From assembly GCA_029168955.1 (NCBI GenBank), contig JAPDOI010000186.1:372001-436000 (forward strand): a DNA stretch of 64,000 nucleotides. The letters run 5' to 3'. Below the pieces are notes generated by a model. It had not been told where the DNA came from. It was given only the letters and a program-made list of their open reading frames with translations, and did no database searches. This DNA is from Aplectana chamaeleonis (taxonomy: Eukaryota > Nematoda > Chromadorea > Rhabditida > Cosmocercidae). Each line of letters begins with the position of its first letter. The stretch's first letter is position 1. The position numbers and the translations under genes are program-made. Positions 10,680 to 21,929 of the stretch are shown here, in pieces.

Positions 10680-12290
10680 CCATCAGGCCGGACTCCGCAG
10701 TCCATACCTGCCACGGGTATTCCTTCTTCGGATTCCAGTCCACAAGGATCTGCAGACCTCAAGCCAGATAAAAAAAGGAACTCTTTTCCCTGGAAGGTCC
10801 TCTAGTCGTGATGAGTCCGTAATATGGCAGCTCGCCTCTAATGGCTCCAAGCCTTGCAACACCTTTCGGCGGTGTAGTTGAAATCGACGTTGGTTGCGAC
10901 TGAAATCGATGCTTTCTACTAGCAAGAGGGGTAGCATAACTTACTGCACGCTGACCTATAGACAGGAATCACCTAAGCTAGACTCTGCTCGACCGAAAAT
11001 GCATACTGACTGGAAGAGTGCGAATGTTGTTTTAGGAAGTGGACAAATTTTATTCTCCGGTTTTCAGTTGTCATCTAGATTATCAAACTTTCACACATTT
11101 TTATCAGAGCGAGCATTAAAGAACAAAGAAATACCGCCTGTCCACTTTCTGGAACCACATCCGCACCCTTCAATTCCGCGTGCAAGTTCGCTCGAGCTAA
11201 GTCTGCCCTAGATGATCGTGACTTTTTCGTGAAATTGGTTATAGGACTCCTCCGTGGTCCTAAACACGATTTTGACGTTAGTGTAGCTCACAAGTTGAAA
11301 CTGAAGCTGGTATCAGGGAAATACAGAGTGTCTTCATAATTTTCTTCGCATTATGCAAATAAATAATTTAACATATTCACCAGTAGAACGATGGCAGAGG
11401 CGAACAAAGAATTGCATTGTTATCTGCTTCCGGACCCACAGCTCACTTTGTCTAAGTTGATCGGCCTCGCTTACACTTTTATGGTATTTTTACTAGCGCC
11501 TGTGGAAAACATCGACATTAATTACCCGGTAACCTTATCGAAATGTTAGCGAAAATCCATCTCCTGCACTACGTGCTAATATCATCCTTTTCCGCAACAG
11601 AAGATAGCGCGAATCACTAGTCTGGCCTATTTTCGTCCACGGTTCTATAGAACAGATGATCACAGCGCGAAGTTTACAGATCAGACCGCATGCGCGCTAG
11701 CGTTTCTGAAATGAAAGCTTGTCGAACGTCAAGCCAGGATGATCGCAATGCTCAAAAATTATTAGTCCAACTACATCCTCTTTTTGTGCCGATGATTTTT
11801 CAAGAAATTAATTCAAGTGGTCCATGAGAGGCTTAGTGGAGCGAAGTTCTGTTGATAGCGCGTGGTTGCGTTTTTGATGGGAATCACTTTCATTAAGATT
11901 AGTCGTTGCAGTCCGCGCTTGCATATAGGTGTATGGCTGAAGAAGCTTAGGTGTGCTTTGATTGATGGGCTCAACTGATCATCCCTCTCGGCGTTCGCTC
12001 GAAAAACGATTGCAAACCCCATTTCGTTCCTGCTTCGACTGGTCTGCAGAACTTCTAAATGGTAAGATACCGAGGAAACGGTTCTATTTTTTGAACGCTA
12101 GAAGTTATGATGGGAAACCTGGAGTAAGGATCAAATAAAAAACGCAAAACGAATCTAGCTATAAGAAGCCATGAATCTTCCGGATTATACCGGTTTTGGT
12201 TCGGCCTTGATTATACTCCGCAAGGACGTGGCGCAGGTTGTCGCAGAACTCCGGCACCTGCGTACAACGCTACACTATTGCAGAACACGG
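10680..12290. other. Stretch without a supported gene
   Basis: Open frames at 10,894-11,211 (+) and 11,813-12,022 (-) have neither splice support nor domains. No transposon ends were found. GC content and codon patterns do not point to exons. Nothing else seen. Confidence 0.5.
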
Positions 12291-12295
12291 GCGGC

Positions 12296-12523
12296 ATTCA
12301 CGTACGCGGTGGGTTAGGAAGGGTTGGGCCTCGGCACGTTTAATGATGGTAGAGCAAGGGCTAGAGGTCGCTAAAAATCGTTCCCTCGCCAACCCTACCT
12401 AGGATGGTGGGGCAGCTAAGACACCACTTACTGATTATCTCCAGTACTCGCAGGACGATCATCGAACGCGCCGACTCCCCAAACCCTGCTCCAGCCCTGT
12501 CCTAACCCGCTGTGTACGTGAAT
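12296..12523. mobile_element. Palindromic MITE, 228 bp
   Basis: The terminal inverted repeat is ATTCACGTACGCGGTGGGTT on the left and the complement of ACCCGCTGTGTACGTGAAT on the right, over about 30 bp. The interior is unrelated to other repeats in the window. No clear TSD; superfamily not assigned. Confidence 0.7.
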
Positions 12524-12790
12524 TCAGCCCCAGAAATTCGGACAAGCTCGAAGCCCATCTAAATGATGTTTTCGTCTCTCATCGTACCTTCCTGCAGTAC
12601 GCTTTCCTCGTTCTTCTTGTCTTGTTGTTCCACTATGTTGTCTTTTTGAGGATAAACCCCACGTTATAGTGCGCCACAGATTGTATAACGACTTGGCGCG
12701 GCTTCCCGTTTCGTCTTCTCCTGTCCAACTGTCCTTTCTAAGATGCATGAACATAAAGTAGGTGCCCACTGATGACGGTTGTTTTGTGCT

Positions 12791-13037
12791 CAGGGTTGAG
12801 CAGGCCGTTGCGTCGCTTTTCCGCGCAGCTACGAACCCCTTTTTGACCGAAACTTTGTGAAATTAGAAAAAAATTATGGTCCCCTCTCGAGATGAAAACT
12901 GTTTCAGCTTTTTTCAAGTAAAAATTGTGTAAATATTTTCCAAAAAAAAATTTCACGGCCCACCCAATATCTTTTTTTTTCGAAAATTTTCATGACCCTC
13001 CCTCCGTTGTGCCGGGTGGCAGCGGTGCCTAGTCCTG
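12791..13037. mobile_element. hAT-type MITE (CAGGGTTGAGCA family), copy 1
   Basis: The left end is CAGGGTTGAGCAGGCCGTTG; the right end is eroded (AGTCCTG). Flanking 8-mers TTTGTGCT and CTTGTGCT match at 7 of 8 positions. The interior (CTACGAACCCC..., CCCCTCTCGAGATGAAAA) matches the copy at 16,829-17,152. No coding capacity. Confidence 0.75.
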
Positions 13038-13045
13038 CTTGTGCT

Positions 13046-15590
13046 ACAGCAGCGTTTCGCCGGAGCATAACAAGGATCTCAGCCATCAACCTTTATGATG
13101 TAACCGACGCACTCGGCGTAAGGAAGACTCCACATGGTTAACGAAGGATGTAGCGCATTCGGTGCCAACACCGTTAAGCACCGCTATGCAAAGGGGTCAT
13201 TCCAGCCAGCCGACCTATACCTCAAGACCCAAGACAGGTCATTTCAGCCAGCCGACTTATACCTCAACACTTATCTCGTGGTCTCTTATCACCACATAGT
13301 CTAAGTCTTACAAATGATTCATAAACGAATCGTTGGACGCCATGCACTAGAACAGGACAGTCGTGTTTTTTGTGGATTTCCAATGGATGGCACACAGTGT
13401 TACAGATCTCTTCAAGATGCTAGCTTACGTTCAAGGAATTGACTTGCTAGACGCAATAGATTTCACAGCTTGGCACATCCTATCGCAAGCGTTCCAGAAT
13501 CGTAATTGAAGCGCATTATCGGATAAACCAAATAGCACGGAGAGATATCTCTGAGAAGCTTTCTCGATGACTGAAAGCTGTTGAAAAGGGTTGATCTATA
13601 ATACCAAAGTTCCTTATTCCAACATGAGCTCTAGCCTAAAATACTGGTTCCCTCTTTTTTACAAGACATGCTAGCTGGAAGCAGCTTCATCGAATCTCTC
13701 CGTGAGTTTCATGAATTCACACTTGAGCACATGCATGGTTCCATGCAGCTGCCACAATTGTTTTGGTGAACTTCTTGCTGATCTTACACTGAGTGATGGA
13801 AGGAGATAGATGAGAAACGTGAAAAGCAGAATAAAAGACTAATGGTTAGATCACACGGACAGGTTGAACGCCCACAATGTTTGGCAGGAAGAGCTCGAGA
13901 ATAATCTTCTCTTTTCAAGATGAGGTACACTTCGTTAGAATAAAAGTTAACTCATGATACTTCAATCTCCCCTCTAATCCTCCGCGATCTACTTGGAGTG
14001 AGCTGAGCAGGATACATTTCAAGATGATTAGCCTTGGCATGTGGAAGATTGAAAAGTGAAGAGGAACAGTCCAACAAAATGCATCCCTGACTCGTAAGTA
14101 AGTGAGGTTTGACATATAGCGCCTAGGTGAAAAGATTTCTACAAGACTATGTGTTTGCTAAGCAAAATGGATACATACAAGAAACAAATGATCTTTACGG
14201 TAATGGCGAACTCTTTGTATCGAGCCGACGACTGTCTGGTGGTGGAAGTTTCTCTTTATAGTGTCGGACCGGCGGTGGGGGCTGGCACTAGCGTCCCAAC
14301 CCCCGCCAACACACACGCGCCCACACGAACAACCTGTTCGCTCCCATTTCTTAACACTTCTTTCATGAACTCGATCTTCTGAGCCATCCAGGTAACCTTC
14401 AGGTCAGATATAGAACTCTTTTACCAGTGATGTCTCAGGATCCGCCAACCGACAGAGATGTACAAATGCGCATCGGGAAACTGTCCTAGAAGTGCAACAA
14501 ACAGGGTTAGGTGCGGAGTGCGTGGCCACACAGGGAGGGTCTGAGCTGTCAAGGGGTGGGGTAGGGTGTGTTGAGCTTTGGAAGGGATACCAACGGGACA
14601 GTCATTAATGTATGCTCATCCACAACCAGTTACCAGTTTTAGGAAGGAATTTTTCGCAAGCCAAAGTAGATTAGCGTAAAGGGCTGGTTGGAATGCTCGT
14701 CTGCAGAAACTATGCGCACAGAACAACGTCCTGTGGCTGTCAAAATCAGGATTTCTCAAGACGCCGTCCAATGCCTCAGAGCAATGAAAGCCATTGAACA
14801 GCCTTGAAATAAAAGAGCCGAACCTATGTACATAAACCACTTCCACACTTCCCCTCCACTTGATGAGGGCCCTAAAAAATCGCTCAGAATCCGTCCGAGT
14901 CGCTTTTTACGTCAGGGGTTTCAGTGGTCGCGAGAAAATATGCCTGTCTTCTTTTCCTCTTTAAACCCCTAGCTCGATTCAGAGTAGAAGGACCTAAAGG
15001 GAAAATCTGCGAGAAAACCCTGTTTTTAGCCGGATTTCAGGCCTGAACTTTTCCGTCTTTTGATGGTGGACGAGCCCGCTCCACATCATCGAAATCGATG
15101 ATCTCCAATATCAAGAACTTAAGTTGGCTTAAAATTCGAATTCAATCAATCAACAATAACCTTCGGACTGATCTGCTCGAATGTTTATGTGCTAATCTAG
15201 TCAAAAACGTTTACCTATGTGCTTGCTTCAAGTGATTAACTGTTTTCATTAGTTAAATTCGAATACATATCTGGCTGTGAACGTCAATGATTCTTGACTG
15301 CTTGGCATGAGACTGCGATCTTTTCGGGTGGAGCCGTGCACGTATGCACGAATTGGCACCTTAGGATCCTAATAAGTCTATTTTTAGCTCGTTTCTTGCC
15401 GCGAAGCGTTAGCTTAGGGGTCTTTCAGCCGTTTTCGTACCAAGCTGGCTTTTTTGGCTTTTTCCACAACTCTTTTCATCGCGACCACTGTTTTGTTCGA
15501 AGGGGATTTTTTCTCAAGCATTCTAGTATTCTTTAAAAGTAGGTAGAACGTCGTGGCAAGTGGGTAGGGCTCCGAAAAGAGTGTGTAAGG
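13046..15590. other. Long stretch without a supported gene
   Basis: A direct repeat of about 35 bp (TCATTCCAGCCAGCCGACCTATACCTCAA versus the copy at 13,238-13,266) is the only structure in the first part. Frames at 14,149-14,382 (+) and 14,616-14,846 (-) are open but lack splice sites or domains. At 15,537-15,585 there is a fragment of the ~43-bp minisatellite unit seen in the large hAT elements. Confidence 0.45.
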
Positions 15591-15592
15591 GC

Positions 15593-15713
15593 TATAAAAC
15601 GGCAAAATTCACATGGTTCCTACGCGTGCTGGTGCGGAGCGGAGATTAGAGACCAAGGCGCCGCGCGCGCCGCTCGCACTTCCCTCGAATGATGTGAATT
15701 ACGACGTTTTATA
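15593..15713. mobile_element. Palindromic MITE, about 121 bp
   Basis: The left end TATAAAACGGCAAAATTCAC pairs with the right end GTGAATTACGACGTTTTATA, about 18 of 20 positions complementary. The centre is GC-rich (GGCGCCGCGCGCGCCG). The superfamily is uncertain. Confidence 0.65.
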
Positions 15714-16820
15714 GAGGTTTGAATATCTCGATAGTCTAGTGCTCCGACGACTCTCACCGGGGGCCAAAACGAGAGTCTGTGAGCGAAGCTCCTGGCTAGC
15801 TGGATGACTTTACACCCCCATATGTAGGTGTATGTCTGTGTCTAAGAACCTCGTCACGCTTCACAGTGATTTCCTTAGCAAGAAGGCTAGACCGGATGCA
15901 CTTCAACTCAACTGTTTACCACATTGAGCTAGACAACGAGCGGTTAGATGTTCGAAGTCTAGTCATCGACATTCAGTCAGCAAGCTTTCCCACACGTCCA
16001 AAGTGCTCATTTCAGACAGAAATAGCCCACCCCACACGTTCAAAGTGCTCATCTCACTTACGAATAGGCACACCTTACGTAAATAGTGACACGAGGACAA
16101 TTGTACTGAAACTTATCAACTATCTTGATACTAACTAATGTTACCGTCAGCCAGCGGCTTGATGAATCAGTCTCACACAATCGCCTATTAATACCTCATT
16201 CTGCAAAGCAATAAAGTTCGTTAGCAGTGCGCTCTTGTGGGAACGGTAAATATAACCTGCTTGGCCATGCGTTTTAATGAAAGAGTGTACGAATTTCTTC
16301 ACATAAATCCACTTGCAACAACGAGAGCAAACCTATAGGAACCTAAGCGAAAATAGCAAAGTTGAAAGAAAGAACATTGTGTGCGCCTCAGACCTTGAAC
16401 AATGGCACACCAATACATCCTCCCAACTCTCTATTTTTGATGATTTGTTCCCACGCACGATATATGCCTTATGTGCATTCGCAACTCACACGGGCGAATC
16501 GGCGCCTAAGTCATATTAACGAGATAACTAGTGACCCTTCGGGTCACTAGCCCGTGGCAGCCACGTGACTTGAAGGCGCGTGTCCCCTGGCAGTAGTATA
16601 CATAGCTGCGCATTTTGAAAAACGAGCAGACAGACACACATGACGCCGAAAGCATTTTAACTCTTCAATATTTCAAATTCTTCATTCAAGCTGCGTTCAT
16701 AGGTGGCGACACGCAAAGACGACACGTATCATTTGCACATCCGCACCTTTCCGCCGCTGCCCTCTGGCACCAGTCACATCTCGCTCACACCCAAAATGGC
16801 TACCTTTTCATCACTCTTGG
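15714..16820. other. Stretch without a supported gene; one perfect hairpin
   Basis: A frame at 15,866-16,138 is open and partly protein-like (FNSTVYHIELDNERLDVRSL) but contains a 27-bp direct repeat (CACACGTCCAAAGTGCTCA versus CACACGTTCAAAGTGCTCA) and has no convincing splice sites. At 16,528-16,550 there is a perfect hairpin, CTAGTGACCC-TTC-GGGTCACTAG. Confidence 0.45.
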
Positions 16821-16828
16821 CAGAGAGC

Positions 16829-17152
16829 CAGGGTTGAGCAGACTGTTGCGCCAATTTTCGACGTAGCTACGACCCCCCGTGTTGACCGGGAAATTTTATA
16901 GGAATTAAAAAATCTTTACGAGCCCCTCTCGAGATGAAAAATTGCTTTAGCTTTTTTGAGCGACATATTGGGAAAATTTCAAACGCGGTAATAAAAGACA
17001 TGTTTAATTTTTTTCAGGATTTTAAATTTTTCCAGAACTCCTTATCTCTCCTGAAGAAAAATTTCGAGCCAAAATTTTGATTTTTTTAAACAAAAAGTTC
17101 TAGAATTTTTACGACTGACCGTTGAGCCGAGTCGCAACCCTGCTCAACCCTG
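16829..17152. mobile_element. hAT-type MITE (CAGGGTTGAGCA family), copy 2, perfect TSD
   Basis: The ends CAGGGTTGAGCAGACTG and CTGCTCAACCCTG are inverted. A perfect 8-bp duplication CAGAGAGC lies on both sides (16,821-16,828 and 17,153-17,160). 324 bp, no coding capacity. It sits immediately before the ~55-bp minisatellite. Confidence 0.9.
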
Positions 17153-17160
17153 CAGAGAGC

Positions 17161-17451
17161 AGCCACCCTTCGTGTAGCATTCGTTCGGCTTCACCGCACG
17201 ATGGGCCAGTTTTGCCGGTTACCCTCCATGTAGTACTGAAGTTCGGCTTCGCTGAACGATGGACCGGCTTCGCTTGCTACCCTCCGTGTAGTATTCGTTC
17301 GGCTTCGCCGAACGATGAACCAGTTTCCTTGCTACCCTCCGTGTAGTATTCTTTAGGCTTCGCCGAACGATGGGCCAGCTTTGCCGTCCACCCTCCGTGT
17401 AGTATTCGTTCGGCTTCGCCGAACGATGGGCCGTCTTTGCCGACCCCTCCC
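17161..17451. repeat. Minisatellite of ~55 bp with internal palindrome, left part
   Basis: About five units of ACCCTCCGTGTAGTATTCGT then TCGGCTTCGCCGAACGATGG and GCCAGCTTTGCCG. Each unit contains the palindrome TTCGTTCGGCTTCGCCGAACGA in more or less perfect form, so a transcript would form serial hairpins. The array is split by a hAT MITE (17,452-17,678) and continues to about 17,995. Confidence 0.88.
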
Positions 17452-17678
17452 CAGGGTTGGGCAGGCTTGCGACCGGGCGCAACGGGGGGTCGTAAAAATG
17501 TCGGATTAAAAAGTTTTTTGGGGGAAAATGGGGTTTATCTCCAAACCATCAGGAAAGGTATAGTGAGGCAAGAGTTCGATTTCTCCATCCGGCGGGGGGG
17601 GGGGTTCCTAAAAGTTTTAGTCACCAGAGGGGGGTCGTAAAATTTTGGTCACCGGTCGCAACGGTCTGCTCGACCCTG
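17452..17678. mobile_element. hAT-type MITE (CAGGGTTGAGCA family), copy 3, inside the minisatellite
   Basis: The ends CAGGGTTGGGCAG and CTGCTCGACCCTG are inverted. A perfect 8-bp duplication CCCCTCCC lies on both sides (17,444-17,451 and 17,679-17,686). 227 bp. It interrupts the tandem array, so it is younger than the array at that point. Confidence 0.88.
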
Positions 17679-17686
17679 CCCCTCCC

Positions 17687-17998
17687 CCAATCTACGCAGT
17701 ATTCGTTCGGCGTCGCCGGCCACCCTCCATCTAAAATTCTTTCGGCTTCGGCGGCCACCCTTCATCTTGTATTCGTTTGGCCGAGCCAAACAATGGGCCG
17801 ACTTCTCCGGCCACCTTCCTTGTAGTGCTCGTTTGGTCTCGGCAAACGATGGGCCGACTTCTCCGGCCACCTTCCTTGTAGTGCTCGTTTGGCTTGGCAA
17901 AACGATGGACTTCGCCGGCTACTCTCCATGTGGTATTCGTTTTGCTTCGCAAAACGATAGGCCACCATTCATGTAGTATACTGTTGGCTTCGCCGCCC
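17687..17998. repeat. Minisatellite of ~55 bp, right part
   Basis: About seven more diverged units (for example CGGCCACCTTCCTTGTAGTG then CTCGTTTGGTCTCGGCAAAC). Drift differs from the left part: the palindrome arm is TTCGTTTGG here and TTCGTTCGG there. Both strands are open in several frames, but the peptides are only translations of the repeat. Confidence 0.85.
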
Positions 17999-18339
17999 CC
18001 TAGAAAGCTATGCGGGAGGCGGGAAGTGCCCAACTTCAGCGCCAAACGACTTTACTACAGCACATCTAGACGACCCCCATTTCTTGAACTTTCTCCAACT
18101 GTCCAATCGATGACAGAACAAGTACTGACTGTGAGTTAAAAATTCGAAAGACTTGAAATTGTAATATGCATGAGTCTTCCGCATCGGTCTGGTTGGAATA
18201 TTGCGTATTCAAGTGTTTCGCTCCCCGAAGAACAGTGATTGTTGGTGAAATGGGTCGCTATCGCATCGAGGGGGCACTTGACCGCAGCACTTTGTCCACG
18301 CCCTTTTTCTGTGCCGTAGCACAATTCTGAGCACCTAAC

Positions 18340-18596
18340 CCAGGGTTTTCCGGTGCTCTCCTAGCGTGGGGGCATTATGGCGCGGTGCACTAGACCACGT
18401 CCATTTTACCGTGCCGCACTGAATTTGAGCACCTACCCGGGATTCTCTCCCGTGCCAAAACGGAAAAAATGGGCTTGGCCCAGTGCAATATAGCAGTGCC
18501 CCACTCCCCACTAAGATGGGGAGAGTCGCTGCGGCGCGAAAAAATGGGCGTGACCAAGGGCGATGGCCAAGTGCCCCCTTCACGCTGCGATAGCAC
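18340..18596. repeat. GC-rich dispersed repeat (GAATTTGAGCACCTACC family), copy 1
   Basis: Blocks TGCACTAGACCACGTCCATT, TGCCGCACTGAATTTGAGCA and the terminal CTGCGATAGCACC recur at 27,735-27,915, and in part at 18,880-19,110, 32,470-32,555 and 44,670-44,760. No coding content. The terminal GATAGCAC was used as target by the next hAT MITE. Confidence 0.65.
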
Positions 18597-18826
18597 CAGG
18601 GTAGAGCAAGGTGTTGCGCCAATTTTCGGCTTAGCTACAACCTCCCTCTGTTGGCCAAATTTGTGAAACTTTTCAAAATTTTTACGATCCCCACCCGTAC
18701 AGAAGGGAGAAAATTTCCATTCTTCTCCAAAAATTTTACGAAACCCCAATTTTTTCATTTTTAAACAAATTTTATCCTAAAATTTACGACCCCCGTTGTG
18801 CCAACTCACAACTCTGCTCAATCCTG
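18597..18826. mobile_element. hAT-type MITE (CAGGGTTGAGCA family), copy 4, perfect TSD
   Basis: The ends CAGGGTAGAGCAAGG and CTCTGCTCAATCCTG are inverted. A perfect 8-bp duplication GATAGCAC lies on both sides (18,589-18,596 and 18,827-18,834). 230 bp. Inserted into the GC-rich dispersed repeat. Confidence 0.88.
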
Positions 18827-18879
18827 GATAGCACCCTGTTTTATTTTTCCTTGTTCTTCCCCCCTCCCCTCCCCGCTTA

Positions 18880-19110
18880 ACTCATTTCACGGTGCTTCGC
18901 AGCGCGAAGGAAGCCATTTGGCCATCGCACTTCGCCCACCCATTTTTCCGCCCCGTAACGACTCCCGATTTTGGAGGGGGAGGAAAACCCCGGGTTGGCG
19001 CTCAAAATGCGCGACGGCATGGAAAACTGGTTGTGGCCAAGAGCTTTCCCCCCCCTCGCTTCGACAGCACCATGCGATGGCCAAGTGGCCCCCTCGCTGT
19101 GGTGAAACCT
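18880..19110. repeat. GC-rich dispersed repeat, partial copy 2
   Basis: Shares the TTTTCCGCCCCGTAACGACT and GGTTGGCGCTCAAAATGCGC-like blocks with other members of the family (for example 44,670-44,760). Interval 19,111-19,480 holds an A-rich stretch and nothing else recognised. Confidence 0.45.
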
Positions 19111-19540
19111 AAAAACATTAACAACAATAAAAAGAGCGCAACAAAAATAAAACGAAAAACAAGACAAAAAATTTCCAAAGAAGAGTATCAGCTGGCAAGC
19201 AGCCAGTCTGCAAGCTTTCCTCGCGGGACCCGCATTCATTTTCGGGAACCAAGAGGAAAGTGTATTTTATGTGTATAAGATCACGTCAAGTTTCGGAATA
19301 ATTGTTTTTATGGTTCTTTATTCCTTCTTTGACAATGATTAGGTCATTTTGCTAGCCTGGATCGATCCTCTCAGTCCTTTGTCGCTGATCATATTATTTT
19401 CCTTGGTTTATCGCCGTATATCATGTAGTATACTTATGTTCACACTGGCTGCTTCAGCTGAAGCAGGAGAAGACTGACAACGCATACGACCGTCAAGGCA
19501 AAGTTACCTCAGGTGGAAGGTCATCGATCGATCGCCCCCC

Positions 19541-20095
19541 GGTGGAAGGCCATCGATCGATTGCCGGCCTCACAGCTGCCCGGCAGCAACGCATTTTCCT
19601 CGTTTTCATCCCTCAACGGCTTTCTCCTTCCATCTTTCTAAGTACCTCCTAATTTTGCTGTTTCACCATTATTACCTAAGCGTTCTAATTGCCTGTGGGA
19701 TGGAATGTTAACCTGAAAAAAAAGAACTCTGATTTAAAAGTTTGAACATCACGTAACGTCGGCATGGATCCGGAAGAGACATTGTGTTCACTGTTAAAGG
19801 TTGGCGCAAACTCGGTGCCATAAGCTATAACATAGGTGCACCGAGTTTGCGCCAAACTCCAATGGGAAGCGCAAGGTCGCTTCAGGATACATGCCGATGT
19901 TAGTTTGTTGACGAAGACACGTGAATCAAACGGACAGGCAATAAGAACACATAGTTAATAACGGAGAAACAGAAAAACTAAAAGATAGACAGAAAGATGG
20001 AAGGAGAAAGCAGAAGAAGGATGAAAAAGAGGAAGATGCGTTACTGCCGGTCAGCTGAGCGGCCGACAATCGATCGATGCCCTTCCACCGGGCGC
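19541..20095. mobile_element. Foldback element with ~110-bp inverted arms
   Basis: The left arm (about 19,541-19,650) includes CATCGATCGATTGCCGGCC and TTTCTCCTTCCATCTTTCT. The right arm (about 19,985-20,095) carries the complements in reverse order (AGAAAGATGGAAGGAGAAAG, GGCCGACAATCGATCGATG). Between the arms lies the small TAAC palindrome at 19,754-19,902. No coding content. Confidence 0.72.
19754..19902. mobile_element. Palindromic MITE (TAACGTCGGCATGGATCC family), copy 1
   Basis: Ends TAACGTCGGCATGGATCCGG and ACATGCCGATGTTA are inverted. The arms continue through GGTTGGCGCAAACTCGGTGC and its complement around a short centre. 149 bp. A second copy is at 20,814-20,962, and the GTTGACGCAAACTCGGTGC core also occurs at 32,693-32,712 and 32,773-32,791. 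Confidence 0.78.
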
Positions 20096-20156
20096 CCACC
20101 CCGTTGCGCAGCGCGGCCCCAGTGCCAGTGGCAGGGGTTGTAGAGTTCGCGCAGTC

Positions 20157-20280
20157 ATTTTAGTCTGATGAATGGACGGGGCTGCGACGGTAGATCACCG
20201 CTAGCAAATCGAACCCCATTCTCCAGTGAGGCCGCCAACCCCGCACGGCCAGCCGCCTGGTCCATGCGTCAGACTAAAAT
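20157..20280. repeat. Palindromic short element (GTCTGATGAATGGAC family), copy 3
   Basis: Ends CATTTTAGTCTGATGAATGG and CCATGCGTCAGACTAAAATG are perfectly inverted over about 17 bp. Same core as the copies near 10.3 and 10.5 kb. Confidence 0.75.
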
Positions 20281-20813
20281 GAAAACGGAAACCATACATC
20301 GGTCTCTGCCGTGAATGGATCCACTATGTATATCAACTTCCATTGGGTAAGTCTCATTGTGGATAACCACCGGGTAATCTTTGCCCTGATAGGATGGACA
20401 TCGAATCGTGCTAGGCACAACAGCCTTACAATTGCCGGTCTGCCTATTCTCTGTCGTCAGTATGAGCAAGGCGTCGTTCAACCGAGACGATTTTTGCAGA
20501 TGTATTCTTTAATGCCGCCGAATCTAAGTGACAGTCGGTGCGCCAGTGACCTGCCCTGCCTAGCCGGGTCGGTGATCTTTCGAAGGCCGAATGGTACAAA
20601 CGCGCTAAATTTGACCGCCTAACACGGAACTGTTACGCATCTCTCAATGCATCCCTTTTAGGGGACGCAAAGCACCGAAGATGAAGTCTTTCCTTGTTGA
20701 TTGGAGAAGCTTCAGGTCAGTCCTCATCTTGTTCCTTTGATTGCGTTTCTATCGGAAACCCTTTCTTTCGCAATCATTTCATATTGGATATGCACGAAAC
20801 TGAATTCACGAGG

Positions 20814-20962
20814 TAACATCGGCATGGATCCTGAAGAGGCTTTGCGTTCCTCATTGGAGGTTGGCGCAAACTTGGTGCTCCTATGTTATTGCATATGGCA
20901 CCGAGTTTGTGCCAACCTTTAACAGTGAACGCGAAGTCTCTTCCGGATCCATGCCGACGTTA
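20814..20962. mobile_element. Palindromic MITE (TAACGTCGGCATGGATCC family), copy 2
   Basis: Ends TAACATCGGCATGGATCCTG and GGATCCATGCCGACGTTA are inverted. Arms pair through GGTTGGCGCAAACTTGGTGC and GGCACCGAGTTTGTGCCAAC. The same 149-bp length as copy 1. Confidence 0.8.
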
Positions 20963-21290
20963 CACTGCGTTTTGTAACGATAGGTCATTTTTCTATACAT
21001 AGCAACATCTACATCTGTATACATCACAGCATGGAGAAGACAATTATAATAGGAATGTGACAACGTGATTTTTTTTTGTTTTGCATTCCTCTCCATTTCA
21101 TTCCGTACACTCTTCAATTAGTTCCACGGATTACTTCGTGGTGATGATGTCATATTGAGTTGTCGTCTCACCTAACTGCTTCGCGATGTCGTGAAGGTAC
21201 ACGATTAAAACACGAAATGAACATATTCACTCTCGCAACACATTTGTTGCTCCTATTTTATGTGAAGTTCATCCCAATGAGTTCTCCTAA

Positions 21291-21929
21291 TTAAAGGCAG
21301 CATACACGCTCACAAAAATGGTTGAGATAACAGCATAAATAGAACCGCCTGGCCCCTACCATGCCGTCAACGGCGTTTGAAGCGCTAAAAACCATCCAGG
21401 TTGACAGAATTTGAGCATTCCCGTCTCGAATGCCTGTGGAACCCCACCCCTACAAATAACAGAATGAAGAGTGAGGCATGTGGAAGCATTTGATAATTTA
21501 GAGCGATAGCACTATATAATGAGAGTCTACGAGAGAAACAGCTTGATTTCCCTGTATATAACTTGTTTACATACCGATTAATTCCCATCCACTTTCAAGA
21601 AAGCCCATCTACTCCGGCTGGCTTATAAAATTGAGCATTGCATCAGTAAGCAGACATGTTATATTCAGGTAGACCAAGCCGTTTCTCTCGTAGACTCTCA
21701 TTTGCTAGGGCTATCACTCTAAGCTATCAAATGTTTTCACATGCCTCACTCTTCAATCTCTTATTCGGAGGGGTGTGGTTCAACAAGCTTTCGAGACGGG
21801 AATGCTCGAATTCTGTCAACCTGGATGGTTTTCAGCGTTTCAAACGCCGTTGACGAGATGTTAGGGGCCAGGCGGTCCTATTTGTGCTGTTATCTCAACC
21901 ATGTTTGTGAGCATGTATGCATCCTTTAA
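21291..21929. mobile_element. TTAA-flanked palindromic MITE (family B), copy 1
   Basis: Starts TTAAAGGCAGCATACACGCT and ends GAGCATGTATGCATCCTTTAA. The long arms carry CGCCTGGCCCCTAC and CATCCAGGTTGACAG and their complements (for example CTGTCAACCTGGATGG at 21,816). The right TTAA (21,926-21,929) is also the left TTAA of the next MITE. Confidence 0.83.

Noticed and set aside
14616..14846. Minus-strand frame with a Cys/His-rich peptide (HRTLFCAHSFCRRAF)
   Set aside because: No splice sites, no start context, no zinc-finger spacing; a chance frame is the simpler reading.
20269..20481. Minus-strand frame with protein-like composition (KAVVPSTIRCPSYQGKDYP)
   Set aside because: Its 3' part overlaps a dispersed palindrome, no acceptor lies upstream and no family was recognised; too weak to list as a gene.
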